A stretch of DNA of 64,000 nt from Simmondsia chinensis (Eukaryota > Streptophyta > Magnoliopsida > Caryophyllales > Simmondsiaceae): positions 28,105,478-28,169,477 of the forward strand of contig JAGTTD010000015.1 in assembly GCA_018398585.1 (NCBI GenBank), read 5' to 3'. Both the position numbers and the translations under genes were made by a program. The notes under the pieces were generated by a model that saw only the letters and a program-made list of their open reading frames with translations, was not told where the DNA came from and searched no databases. Below are positions 30,651 through 42,100 of the stretch, one piece after another. Every line of letters begins with the position of its first letter. Position 1 is the stretch's first letter.

Positions 30651-31486
30651 GGAGACATTGGGGAACTCAAACATACTCTAACACCATGAAACAAATTAAA
30701 ATACATGAATCAACTCTTTGAGTAAACAAGTTATTGCACCTAAGCTATAACTTGGCATCTATTAGGTTGTGGAAAAGCAAATTTCGAAAAGCATGTAAGT
30801 CACGAGTCACATGCTATAAGTCAGAATCCCTCTACGTCCCAGTGAGAAGTGATGAACGTCTTTCAATTTTGTAAAATATCGATCAGGACCAAAAATCAAA
30901 CCGAATAGGATAACTTGATCCTAGACTGGACCTTACAAGCCATTCTTTAGTCCCATATTCATCTGACAATAAAACTTTAACTATTTTCGATCTCATTTGA
31001 CTTAATACGGTCTGGTCCATATTCGAATTGATGAATGTCCCAAATATTTGAGCCATATTTTTTGCCATTTGGAACAATAACTTCCCCATTTTATTTTCCA
31101 CCCATTTTCCTTCAAAAATCATCCCAAGAAAGCGAGCCAAGTAAGGGAAAAGAGAAAACGAGTTCCTCAAATCTAGTTTTCCCTTCCCTCCTACCAAATA
31201 GAGTCTCGGTATGTTTATATCTCCATTCACAAGCATCCTATAACTGATTCCATGTCTAATCCATGTTATCTAATGAAAACCATATTATCCTTGGAAATCA
31301 AAAATACACCATCAATCTAAGCCTTATTTTTCCAACTATTTGAGATCATCTAAGCCCATTTTCCCCTGTTATTTGAGGTCAGTTACATGGATAAAAGTAT
31401 ACTATTGTGCGCTATCATAAAACATATCTTCATTGGATCATTAAGCTTTAGCTAGATAATGCCTTTCCTTATGCAAGCAGTAATAG
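30651..31486. other. interior of CACTA relic or intergenic DNA
   Basis: An open minus-strand stretch (30883-31236) has no recognisable domain and is left uncalled. No other feature was found. Confidence 0.3.
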
Positions 31487-31519
<33 letters not shown>

Positions 31520-31565
31520 GTCCTAGTGCCAAAAGCCATCAATAAGCATGAAAGAAGCATCAACT
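31487..31565 (-). mobile_element. very short RTE/SINE tail insertion
   Basis: (CAA)n of about 11 units is followed by AGTCCTAGTGCC, the inverted end of the shared tail. The insert is flanked by an exact 11-bp duplication AGCAGTAATAG (31476-31486 and 31566-31576). Confidence 0.75.
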
Positions 31566-31944
31566 AGCAGTAATAGCCTTAATCTCACGGGGGTACTACC
31601 CAGAAAAGAGGTTGTTTTAACCTCTACATGTGAGAATTTGTCTTCTTCTCGAGGACAGAAAAAGTCGTTTTCCAAAGTCACAATCTCGACTATTAGAGGG
31701 TATTATTGTCTAGATTCACATATGCTATGTTATAGCTTTAGATCTATATCTCTTGTTCGTATCTAGCTTATATCTAGATCTATATCTTATATTATCTAGC
31801 TATGGATATTTTGATTTTTGGTGATTCATTTGTACTCTCTATATATAATAGCAAAGCTTGTAACCCTACTTATTTATTCAACCAATTAACGTTTTATGTT
31901 TTCACACCAACCCTCCCAAAATGTCATATTCTTCACATCCCGAC

Positions 31945-34900
31945 AAGAGGTGGCTGCGGGCTGGGTTAGGCCGGGCCGGGCCGGGCCGGGCGGGCCCGGG
32001 TTGGCCCGGTTCCGTCAAGCTGAAAAAAAAGCAAAATTTAAATAATGCAAAGTCGTTTTATACTAAAATTATTATAATTCATTGATAAGTAATATGAGAT
32101 ACAAATACATTTTTTTCAAGCACTAATAATGCTAAATATACATGTTCAAATAAATAATACTAAATATATGTAATAAAATAAAATATACAATAAGTAATAG
32201 TAAACAATGGTAAATATCTTATCAAAAAAAATAATGGTAAATAAATAACATAACAAGTACAAATACAACGCAGTTGGAGCCTAATATTTAAAAGTATAAA
32301 TTTGTTTATAAAAAAATACAACGTTTGACGTATGGGGGGTGCGGTCGTCTTTTAACATAAATATTTAAAAGTAAATAATTGACATACAAAAGTATTGATA
32401 TCAGTCGCATGGGGGGGTTGTCGTGCCATCGTTTGATGTATCAGTGGTGCGGTCATCTTCTTCATCGCTCGATGATTCCAGCTTCATTCTCTGTTGATCC
32501 CTTGCCTCAGCTAGCAGCCAATCCTTCAAGCACACGGACATCTCCAAGCTTAACAACGATAGCTTCGCCCTCTTCGTTCCAAGCAACCTGCCACCAAGAC
32601 TAAAAGCACACTCCGATGCTACTGAAAACACCGGACAACTTAGTATATCACGTGCAATGGTGGAAAGCACGGGATACTGGGCTTGGTTTGTGTTCCACCA
32701 TTGTAAAAGTTTAAAATGCGGGTTGGCCAGCGGCCCGAAAATATGGACCAACGGTGTCCGCAAATAATAATCTAGCTCGTCACATGACGTGGGGGCTATT
32801 GTGGGCATAAATTGCTCCAACAGCTTCCATGAATATAACGTGTGTGAACTACTTCCACTAGATGTGGAAGATCCTACTGCAGCAGTACTAGGATATGGAT
32901 TATTATTTCTGGGAATATTGGGAAAATAAACTATGCAAGTCGTTATCGACTTCGGCAATGAAAGTGTCGATATTGCGACTAGGATACAAATATTTGAAAA
33001 AATATTGGCAAAACAAGTTTAAACCCCTGCGTTTACAACGAGGATCTAAAATAGTTGCTAAGCAGTATATAAGAGGTAGTTTAGAATAATATTTAGCAAA
33101 CTTTTCTTTCATTGCCTTAATCGATTTGAACAAAATGGGATTGGATTCATTACCCGCCATCCAACTTACAATATCAAGCAATCTTGGTATTGCTTGAGGC
33201 ATGGTCGGATAGTAGCAACCCGAAAAAAATGTCGTGGCCTCTTTAAACATGCAAAAAATTTACAAATTTCATCTATTGTCTCCCAATGTATACCGTCCAG
33301 GTTGTAATCGCTCCATTCTGTACGATTGGCCTGTGCGAATTCCATCAGAACGTCTTCATATGGTAGAATGCGCTATAACATTTCTACCGTAGACAACCAC
33401 CTAGTTTGGGAGTCTAATTTGAATTGTTTATATTCTATGCCATGTAACCTACATAAATTTTTAAATCTTTTTTTTCTAGTGCCGGATGATTTAATAGATA
33501 TTATTACGAATCTTAAGGTGGTAAGGGATGCGTTTACAAGCTCTAAACCATCCATTATCATTAAATGCAAAACGTGACAAATGCAACGAAATGGAAACAC
33601 TTCCCACCTAACATGGGTCTCGTGTGCCTAATTAAATGTGTAACGGATGCAGTGTTGTTGGTAGCATTGTCGAACGTAATACTGAAGATACGTCACTCTA
33701 TGCCCCAGTCAACGAGATATTATTACGAATCTTTTGGAGGATGTAGGAGTCATTGATCCAGTGTGCCGTTATGCACATATAAGGTTGGCCGGGTTTCGAC
33801 TTCCATATGTCCGACGTCAACGAGAACATGCTCGTGTTCGTCGCAAAAATTGTTAAGACCCCAGCTTTCATACTGTGGTACAACGTAAAAGCGTCCCACT
33901 TTACGGTGTTCCGAGGAACCCTCACAATGGCGGGGTTCACCCATTGTTGGAGGTAGTCGACGAAATATGGGTTTTCGCCGGCATTGAAAGGCCTTTCACC
34001 CAAAATTATATATTTAGTTAGCCCCTTTCAGTTGCCCTCTTGAGAGAACCTAGAATTAGAAAGTGCACCGGTTACTTGCTGTACGAGACGTTGTTGGCTC
34101 TTATCTGGGCATTGCTCGGGGTGGCACCTAAGTATATGTCTGCTTAATGTGCATGTCCCACTGCCAGGTTGATGGCTAAAAGTCCTAGGTGGGTCACATA
34201 ACTTATAAGTTGCTTTATTAGTTGTCCTATTAAGGGTAAAGTGATTCCATACCCCACTAGTTGTACGCCTACTAGTAGAGGTACTACTGCTGGGCTTCGG
34301 TGGTGGGCGTGGGTTCCTCATCAGTTTGTGAGTCTCCAACCCCACCACCCGACTCATGATAATCTTGTTGTTGTGAAAAGTCCCAATCTATGCTATCATC
34401 AGTGTATGGGGGTGATGGGTCTGGTTGTATAAATGCTTGTTCTTCCGTATTAAGTATGACAATTCTACTCCTTTTAGGGATTCTGGGTGGCCGAAAAGAG
34501 CTAGAAGTAGCACGACCAGCTCCAGAGGATGATGAAGAGTTGTGTGCCATATTAGTATAAGTGATTAATATTTATAAAATGCAAGTAGTAATGCAAATTA
34601 AATAACTAAAAATGCGAACCAAATAAAATTGCGATACTAAAATTACCGAAACGAAAGAACAATGAAATTCGAACTTCAGCCAAACACTTTACGAACTTCG
34701 AACTTTAGAGCATAATTTTGCAATTAGCAAAGTTGAAGAAAATGGGAGATGATGAATGTATAGAGAGAGAAGAGAGGATTGAAGATTTAGTGAGGAAATG
34801 GGTTGGGGAGGATTAAGTATTTATAGAAAAAAAAATATATATTTTTTTTAATTATTAGAGCCGTTGCAACGGCTCTATCAAAAGAGCCGTTGGGCCAACG

Positions 34901-35013
34901 GCCCTATTCGTCAGGCCCGGGTTGCGGGCAGGGCCGGGCTAAGCGGCATGATTTTTTGGCCCGTGGCCCGGCCCGAGCCCAACCGGTCCGACCCGGCCCG
35001 TTGGCCACCACTA
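31945..35013 (-). mobile_element. hAT transposon with intact ends, 3.07 kb
   Basis: An exact 8-bp duplication ATCCCGAC (31937-31944 and 35014-35021) flanks inverted ends AAGAGGTGGCTGCGGGCTGGG and TAGTGGTGGCCAACGGGCCGGG. Both subterminal regions are GC-rich arrays of GGGCC/GGCCCGG in otherwise AT-rich DNA. The transposase gene fills 32401-34550 on the minus strand and is decayed. The ends would still be usable by a transposase supplied in trans. The 8-bp duplication and encoded domains firmly place it in the hAT superfamily. Confidence 0.92.
32401..34550 (-). pseudogene. hAT transposase (RICESLEEPER-type), frameshifted
   Basis: The start codon at 34550 opens MAHNSSSSSGAG, a Ser-rich, acidic N-terminus. 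After a frameshift near 34300 comes a BED zinc-finger region (SGVWNHFTLNRTTNKATYKL, CTLSRHILRCH) in which the first zinc Cys reads Tyr. The catalytic core follows in pieces (SLTSDIWKSKPGQPYMCITA; CICHVLHLMIMDGL; LDSQTRWLSTVEML), then the DUF4413-like segment (IKAMKEKFAKYYSKLPLIYC, ATILDPRCK). The hAT C-terminal dimerisation domain is nearly intact (YPVLSTIARDILSCPVFSVA, SECAFSLGGRLLG). The enzyme normally cuts and pastes the element. At least four frame breaks make it inactive. Confidence 0.9.
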
Positions 35014-35021
35014 ATCCCGAC

Positions 35022-35345
35022 TTTACTTTAAATGGGTTTAGTCACAAACCCAAAATTTTTTTTATTGGTAAGGCTAGGAGAGGAGGAATGTAATGGTGGA
35101 AAATCGAACCTGGGTGGCTTCTGATTTGGCCTCAAGAGATTCCAACGACTAGGCTATATCCTAGAAACTCATGTATAGTTAGGCAACAATGTTAGATTCA
35201 TAAGTCAAACAGAAAGCAAACTAAAAATTCTCTCTTCGAAAATTTGTGCAGTAGTTTTCCATTTCTCTGCTGCATAAACCATAGCACTCAGTACAGTTAT
35301 TCAGTTCTTTTGAAGATTCTCCATCATCTACATTATAAGCTTGAG
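35022..35345. other. intergenic DNA without recognisable features
   Basis: Nothing beyond a short TRIM-like style segment (GGTGGAAAATCGAACCTGG at 35095) was seen. Confidence 0.4.
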
Positions 35346-35403
35346 ACACTAGCAATATTATTCTTTTTAGGGTTGAGGTCTTTCGGACATAACTTCTCTT
35401 TAA

Positions 35404-36102
35404 GGGTGATTTTTCAAAATAACATATTTTGATATTTTTATTCTAAAAATAGCACGCAAAAATTCAAAATTGCTAAAATAGCATGCAAAAATTGAAAATT
35501 TATCAAAATAGCACGCCTGGTTAGCATGCCATTGCCACCTAAGCAAGGGCATTTTGGTCATTTCACTTTTTTCGAAATAAAAAAGAAAAAGTTTTTTTTT
35601 TTAATTACAACTGCAACAATTCTTTAGAATGGGGGTCCTCGAAAACAGTCTCCTTTCCACTCGAAAGGGGTATGGCTGCGTACATATACCCCTCCCAGAC
35701 CCTAGTTTAGCGGGAGCCGCGAGGCACAGGGATTGTTGTTGTTGTTGTATTACATAGATACTATTGTTCAATATGTCAAAATTTATTGTAAGAAAAGGGC
35801 ATATTTACTATTATTATTGTTGTTATATATATAAGTTTATATATTATGCAAAAAATTTAGGCAACATTTAATTTTTTTTCTTTTATATTTTGGTGAAAGA
35901 TTTTTCCAGCAGCCCAAAAAAAAAAAATTTAATTTAAAAAATAAAATGACCAAAATGCTCTTGATTAGTTAGCAATGACATACTGACTGGGCATACTATT
36001 TTAGTAGTTTTTAGTTTTCACGTGCTATTTTAATAATTTCGAATTTTTGCGTGCTATTTTGAGAATAAAAATGTCAAAATGTGCTATTTCAAAAAATTAC
36101 CC
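35404..36102. mobile_element. Mutator-like MITE, 699 bp, with 9-bp target duplication
   Basis: TIRs of about 170 bp start GGGTGATTTTTCAAAATA and (right, reverse complemented) GGGTAATTTTTTGAAATA. They continue with TTTTTATTCTxAAAATAGCA, then GCATTTTGGTCATTT. An exact 9-bp duplication TCTCTTTAA flanks it (35395-35403 and 36103-36111), the Mutator hallmark. It has no transposase. Its centre contains another RTE/SINE tail (35628-35750), which makes a three-level nest. Confidence 0.88.
35628..35750 (+). mobile_element. RTE/SINE tail inside the Mutator-like MITE
   Basis: It reads ATGGGGGTCCTCGAAAACAG, then GGGGTATGGCTGCGTACAT, CCAGACCCTAGTTTAGCGGG and GCGAGGCACAGGGA(TTG)n. The 5S head is absent, so this is a 5'-truncated copy of the SINE or of the LINE. 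Confidence 0.8.
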
Positions 36103-36222
36103 TCTCTTTAAGATAGCATCCTGAAGGGGTAAGACTATATACATCTTACCCTCCCCATACCCTACTTTGACGGAAGTTCTACGGTACTGGGTTTGTTGTT
36201 GTTGTTATACATTAGCAATATT

Positions 36223-37253
36223 GCTGCTTAATTCATGCCATAGATTTTGGGAAATATTGTTGAAGGCTCTAATGATAGCCTTTAGAAAATACGAACTGCA
36301 GACCTTAGGGTCCGGGGAGGGTAAGATGTATAATTCTCACATGGCCTAGGAATGTTGACAATGCAAACACCAATTTCAATTGCAAGAAAAAGGAAGGATT
36401 TAACGATCTTCCTTTGTGGCTTTTTTTTTTTTTTTTTGGTGCCAAAGTTAAGAAGAATAATCAGAAATCTCAATTTGAAACTCTAGGATGAGAATACAAA
36501 AAAGAAGTAGAAAGACTGAAATAATTATTGAAGTGGAAAAAACTACTAAATTGGCTGGTAATCAGCTTGTTTGTAACTCTACTCTCCTAATTGCTCAACA
36601 ACTCTACTTTTGATCCACTTGAAAAAGCTTAAAAGCCTTAAAACTTAAAAGAAGAATCATATTTTAATTAGGATTCTAGCTTCTAGAAGGAAACAAGAAA
36701 AGCATGCTAATACAAGGGGGGAATTCCATCTCAACCTAAACTCTGGTCTTCTAGAATGTGTGCCTTTCTGCTGGCCTACTTCTCCAGACTCGCAATGTCC
36801 CTATTCACCAAATATCCTACTCGCCAAGTCACATGGTAGGTTCGCTCCTTTGGCTAGGCTTTGGCTTGTGTCACTGCTCAATAGTCCTGCTCGCCAAGAG
36901 CAATCCTCCTTGTTGTATTCCTATTTGCATAAGTTGGTCGGTCCAACTTAAATGATGAGGACATACCGTACCTTAGCAAGCTAATATTTTAGGTGAAATT
37001 AGGCCCTGTATACTTAGATATAGTATAAGGGCTAGGCCCAATGTACAACATTTTATAATGACTTAGCACCATGTGTTGCATGTGGAAAAATGTGTTGAAT
37101 ACTCGTATATATATAATTGGACAACTTGAATCTGCAGCGCGCTAGGATTATTAGCTAACGTGAAATCCGGTTACCCTGTAAACCCCGGTTCATGCAGCGA
37201 CCCGCAAGTTACATGAGCTATTTAAGCAATAGATTCCTAGTGGAGAGGTTCCG

Positions 37254-37254
<1 letters not shown>
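36223..37254. other. intergenic DNA without a recognisable gene
   Basis: A T run lies at 36420-36437. Several short open stretches lack any recognisable domain. Confidence 0.45.

Positions 37255-37288
<34 letters not shown>
37255..37288. repeat. homopolymer run of 34 G
   Basis: This is a pure G tract between TTCCGC and AGGAGGGGTCG. A short poly(G) may seed it. Its length is uncertain, as for the C runs at 23131 and 53313. Confidence 0.8.
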
Positions 37289-37289
<1 letters not shown>

Positions 37290-37960
37290 GGAGGGGTCGA
37301 ACTCCAGACATTTTGGTCCAAAGCAGTATCTGTCCCTTTATTTACCTCCTACCATTGAGGCAGGGCCTTAATGAATGTGATTATTACTCATTCATGACAA
37401 TAATAAACCATGATCAAAGTGATTCTAGTCAATACATCAATACATCACAAGCATATACAAATATAAATAGAAAGAACAACAATAGCATGCGAAGTATGAT
37501 CGGATTCCGAATTCATTTCATTGGACCAATTGATACACTTAAAACTAGGAAGAATAACTAACTTTCCCTCATTGAAGCTTGATAAGGGTCAATAGTATAG
37601 GGTAAGAGAAGAGAATAGTATATGGAGAGAGAGAGATTTCATTTCGGCATTTATTTCCATAACTGTCATACAATTCTATTACTAAATTTATACTAAAATG
37701 AGAGAATGTGACTTCTACTAAGTTAACTACCAACTATTAAAAAATACAATAATTAATCTAAAAGTAACTCAACTATATGTCAATTTATTAAAAAATAACC
37801 CAACTCTAACTTTTCTACCAAAAATAATCAAACTTTAAAATTAATCTAAATGTAACCCAACTCTAAAAATTTGATTTAAAAAATACTGAAGTGTGGTGCG
37901 GGGTATGATGCTCCGATAATATATTTTTTTCTATGTATTTTTGGTTTGACTTGTTCTCTG

Positions 37961-38538
37961 TAGGGTTGCAAATGAGCTAAGTTGGCTGGTGAGCTAGTTC
38001 GACTCGACTAGTTAAGGAGTCGGCTTGGGTTCGTCTAAGCCAACTCGAGAGCCTGCTCGACTCGTTAAGAGCGGCTCGTTCAAATAAACAAGCCAAATCA
38101 AATCGAGGCTAACTTGGCTCGAAATGCTCACAAGCCGGCTCATAGGCTCATTTATGGGCCCATGAGCCAGCTCGATTATTGGCTTGCAAGTCTACATTGC
38201 GGAATTGAGTTATATGTATGAATTTTTTATTTTCAATTTTCATGCATAATTTATTTTATCACCCTTTTCTGAAAATCTAAGTAACAATAATCATAAATGA
38301 GTATAATAAGCCTAATATATGAGCTTAACGAGCTTGGTAAATGAGCGCAATGAATCGGCAAAACTCAACGAGCTAGCTCGCTAAATAATCAAGCCCAAAT
38401 GACACCAATATTAAGCCGGTCTCATTTGGTAAACGAGCAGAGCCAACCATAGATATGCAGTGGGTCTCATTTAGTTAACGAGCCAAGCGGAACAAGCTAT
38501 GGTTCGGCTTAGCTTCACTCAGCTCATTTGCAGCCCTA
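37961..38538. mobile_element. hAT MITE with exact 8-bp target duplication
   Basis: The ends TAGGGTTGCAAATGAGCT and (right, reverse complemented) TAGGGCTGCAAATGAGCTGA are inverted. GTTCTCTG flanks exactly on both sides (37953-37960 and 38539-38546). The body is made of GAGCC/GGCTC-rich palindromic units (GAGCTAGTTCGACTCGACTA, GGCTCGTTCAAATAAACAAG). It is the best preserved of three related copies (see 17954 and 24061) and defines the family borders. Confidence 0.88.
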
Positions 38539-38814
38539 GTTCTCTGGTTGTAATCCTTTGTTGTTTTGCTTGTTCAATACCTCGAGCTATTGCTTTCTTG
38601 TGGGATTGTACTCAGTTATTAAAAAAAAACGTATTTTTAGTTTGGTTAGGTGGGAAAAGAACTCAAGCCAAATCAAAAATACGTAGAAAAATATATTGTC
38701 GGAGCATCATAGCACAAACCACCAATTCATTATTTTTTAAAATTAATTTTAGATTTTGGTTATTTTTAGTAGAAAAGTTAGAGTTGGGTTATTCTTTGGT
38801 AGAAAAGTGAGAGT

Positions 38815-39161
38815 TGTAAAAATAACTTAAAAAAATAAAGAAATATTAAGCTCAAGATAAGACTATGGGAAAAGACAATTGTATTGGATGATTAAGAAAT
38901 GAAACAATACAACCTATGTATACTAGATGAAGGACAAACCCAATCATCTTCCCAAGCAAAGAGTTACTAAAGGAAAAACAAAATAAAAGCTAGTAGTAAT
39001 GGCCATCAAGGGGCCGGTTAGGAGAGGGAGAAGAGGGAGAGCAAGTGACTAAATATCTACCTACTCACTAATTACATAAAGAATATGCTAGGAATAAATA
39101 CAGATGCTAAAGTATACAAATACAAATACGAAGACATGAATACGAAATACTAATTTCAACA
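38815..39161 (-). repeat. 3' LTR of Copia 38815-44043
   Basis: On the minus strand it begins TGTTGAAATTAGTATTTCG and ends TTATTTTTACA. It is 347 bp long and nearly identical to the other LTR. Confidence 0.95.
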
Positions 39162-39175
39162 CTCCCCCTCAAGTT
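39162..39175 (-). other. polypurine tract of Copia
   Basis: The minus strand reads ACTTGAGGGGGAG directly before the TG of the 3' LTR. This is the primer for plus-strand DNA synthesis. Confidence 0.85.
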
Positions 39176-42100
39176 GGAGCATGCAAGTTCACGATGCCCA
39201 ACTTGCCGAGAAATGAACCATGTGTCGAACTGCCAAGCGCTTTATTGAAGATATCCGCTATTTGTCCCCCGGTGTGAACATAGGCTGTAGCGATCTCCTT
39301 GGATAGCAATTTGTCTCGGACAAAGTGACAGTCAATTTCAATGTGCTTTGTTCTTTCGTGAAACACGAGATTAGAAGCAATATGGAGAGCTGCCTGATTA
39401 TCACAAAAGAGCAAAACTGGTTCGTTAGTGGGAACAACAAGATCATTTAACAGTCGACGTAACCAAGTTATTTCACTAGTTGTGGATGCCATGGATCGGT
39501 ATTCGGCTTCTGCAGAAGAGCGGGAAACAACAGTTTGTTTCTTGGATCGCCATGAAATAGGCGCATTACCCAAGAAAACAACAAAACCTGTGGTAGACCG
39601 TCTGGTGGTGGGACAACCAGCCCAATCAGCATCACAGTAAGCACGGAGTTTAAGATCACAAGCAGATGGAAAAAAAACTCCTTGACCCGGAGTCCCTTTC
39701 AGATAACGAAGGACCCTCATAACAGCATCAAGATGGGGTACACGAGGATCATGTATGAACTGACTCAAAATGCGAACAGCATAACAAATGTCAGGACGAG
39801 TGATCGTTAAGTACAGTAACTGCCCTACTAACTGCCTATACTGACCCCCGTCTTCCACGGGCTTGCCTACCCCATCTGCTAACCCATGATTCTGCACTAT
39901 CGGTGTAAAAACAGGTTTTCCTCCTAGGAGTCCGGTCTCACTAATAATGTCAAGAGCATATTTTCTTTGACTTAACATCAACCCCCTTTTGGAACGAGCG
40001 ACCTCAATCCGTAAAAAGTACTTTGCTGAACCCAAGTCTTTTATCCCAAATGTTTTATTCAAAACATTTTTGATTTCTGCAATATGATCCATGTCATTTT
40101 CAGTTATAAGGACATCGTCAACATAAATAAGAATAGCAGTGTATGTTGACCCACGCACAAAAGTGAATAAAGAATAGTCAGCTCGGGATTGTTGAAAACC
40201 AAGTTTAATTAAAGTTGAGGAGAATTTCTGATTACAGTTCCGTGAGGCTGGTTTAAGTCCCTAAAGGGACTTACGAAGGCGACAAACCTTGCCCTCATGT
40301 TTACGCTCAAATCCCTGTGGTAATTTCATGTAAGCCTCTTCATCCAAGTCCCCATGAAGAAAAGCGTTATTTACATCCAATTGTTGAATTATCCAACTAC
40401 GAGCCGTGGCTACGGCTAAAACGCAACGAACAGTAACGAGTTTAGCTACAGGAGCAAAAGTATCATAATAGTCTATACCTTCTACCTGAGTATAACCCTT
40501 TGCAACAAGACGAGCCTTGTACCTCTCAATCGTCCCATCTGACTTATATTTGACTTTGTAGACCCACTTTGAGTCTATAGCTCTCTTTCCAGTTGGCAAA
40601 GCCTCAAGCGTCCATGTGTTGTTTTGTTCAAGAGCTTTGATCTCCTTTTCCATGGCTTCTCTCCATTCCTCATATTGTACGGCCTGACTGAAATTTTTCG
40701 GCTCATCACATGAAGTGATGGCATTTAAAAGTTTCGAGTGAGCGTTAGAAAATTGTACATTAGAAACAAAGTTTGAGAGAGGATACAAAATACCAGAGTT
40801 GACTGACGGAGTGGGAGCGAGAGAATGGGCTATAGAAGGCGGAACCTCTGTTATATAGTCTTGATATCTGACGGGCATGGACCAAACCCTAGCACTTCTT
40901 CTTTCGACCCGTTCTTCATCGAGGGGAGCACCCTCAATCGGTGCTGCAGGCCCCTCGGCCAGACTGTCATCCGGTCCTCCGAGGACCTGTTCTCGTTTTG
41001 TTGGACCGGCCCGAAGAAGGCCGGTCTGCTGTTGCTGCTGCAGAACCGGTCCAGCAGGGACCGGTTCTGGCACACTCTGGTGCTGCTGTAGTACCGGTCC
41101 AGTCGGGACCGGTGCTGCCCCGTCGGTGGCCAAAAAATCATTTCGTAGGACCCTGTGATGTCCTTCATGTGTATGCCCCAAAGTATCAATTTTTAAATAG
41201 GGCATATTGTCCTCATAAAACCGAACATCCCTAGAAACAATGATTTTACGTTCATCCAAGCTATAAATTTTATACCCCTTTTGACCATGGGGATACCCCA
41301 CAAAAATTCCTGGTGAAGCACGTTTATCGAGTTTGTCATTGGTGCGATTTTTAACATGATAATAACATAAGCATCCAAAAGTCCTCAAATGATTATAAGA
41401 TGGGGGTTTGCCCATTAACAATTCGTAAGGACTCTTATGACCAAGCAATGAAGAAGGCATCAAATTAATTAAGTAGGCAGCCGTTAAAACACACTCACTC
41501 CAAAACCTCTTAGGAAGCCCTGCCTGAAATCAAAGTACTCGCCCAACTTCCAACAAATGCTTATGCTTGCGTTCAACAACTCCATTTTGCTGAGGTGTCC
41601 CGGTCAATGAAGTTTGATATTGGATTCCATGTCTCGCATAAAAGTCTAAAAACGGGCCATACTTAAACTCTTGGCCATTGTTGCTTCTTACTTGTTTGAC
41701 CTGCAAACCAAATTGAGTATCCACCATATGACAAAAATTCATGAGAATCCCATGTGCTTGGGATTTCTCTTTCATAAGATACACCCACGTGCACCGGCTA
41801 TAATCACCAACAATGGTAAGAAAAAAACGTGCACCACTCAAAGAAACCATTCTATAGGGCCCCCAAATATCACAGTGAATTAACTCAAAACAAACCCGAG
41901 TTTCAGAAACAGATAAAGGAAAAGGGGATCGTGCTTGTTTCGCACGATGACAAGTATCACAAATAACATTAGTCCTTTTAATGTTTAAATGCGGAAAAAA
42001 TGAAAGCTTGTTGAAAGGAACATGACCCAAACCGCAGTGCCACAAAACTGCCTCTTTATTATTCTGAACCACGTGAGCCGAGGGAGCAACCGGCTGCGAC

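Larger units (their letters stand above)
35360..36208 (+). mobile_element. RTE/SINE tail copy split by a Mutator-like MITE
   Basis: The left part (35371-35403: GGGTTGAGGTCTTTCGGACA) and right part (36103-36208: AGCATCCTGAAGGGGTAAG, then ACGGTACTGGGTTTG(TTG)n) together make one tail copy. It is flanked by a 14-bp duplication with one mismatch (35346-35359 ACACTAGCAATATT; 36209-36222 ACATTAGCAATATT). The MITE at 35404-36102 interrupts it, so the tail insertion is older. Confidence 0.85.

Noticed and set aside
30883..31236. 117-codon minus-strand ORF in the CACTA region
   Set aside because: No domain or conserved motif is recognisable, and the start and context give no support. It may be CACTA interior but cannot be called.
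31487..31520. CRISPR-like short repeat array
   Set aside because: It is a CAA microsatellite, the inverted TTG end of the retroposon tail. No spacers exist and the genome is a plant's.
40825..41234. Open frames antisense to the Copia IN-RT linker
   Set aside because: They mirror the Gln/Pro-rich repeats of the real gag-pol frame on the other strand and have no domain of their own.
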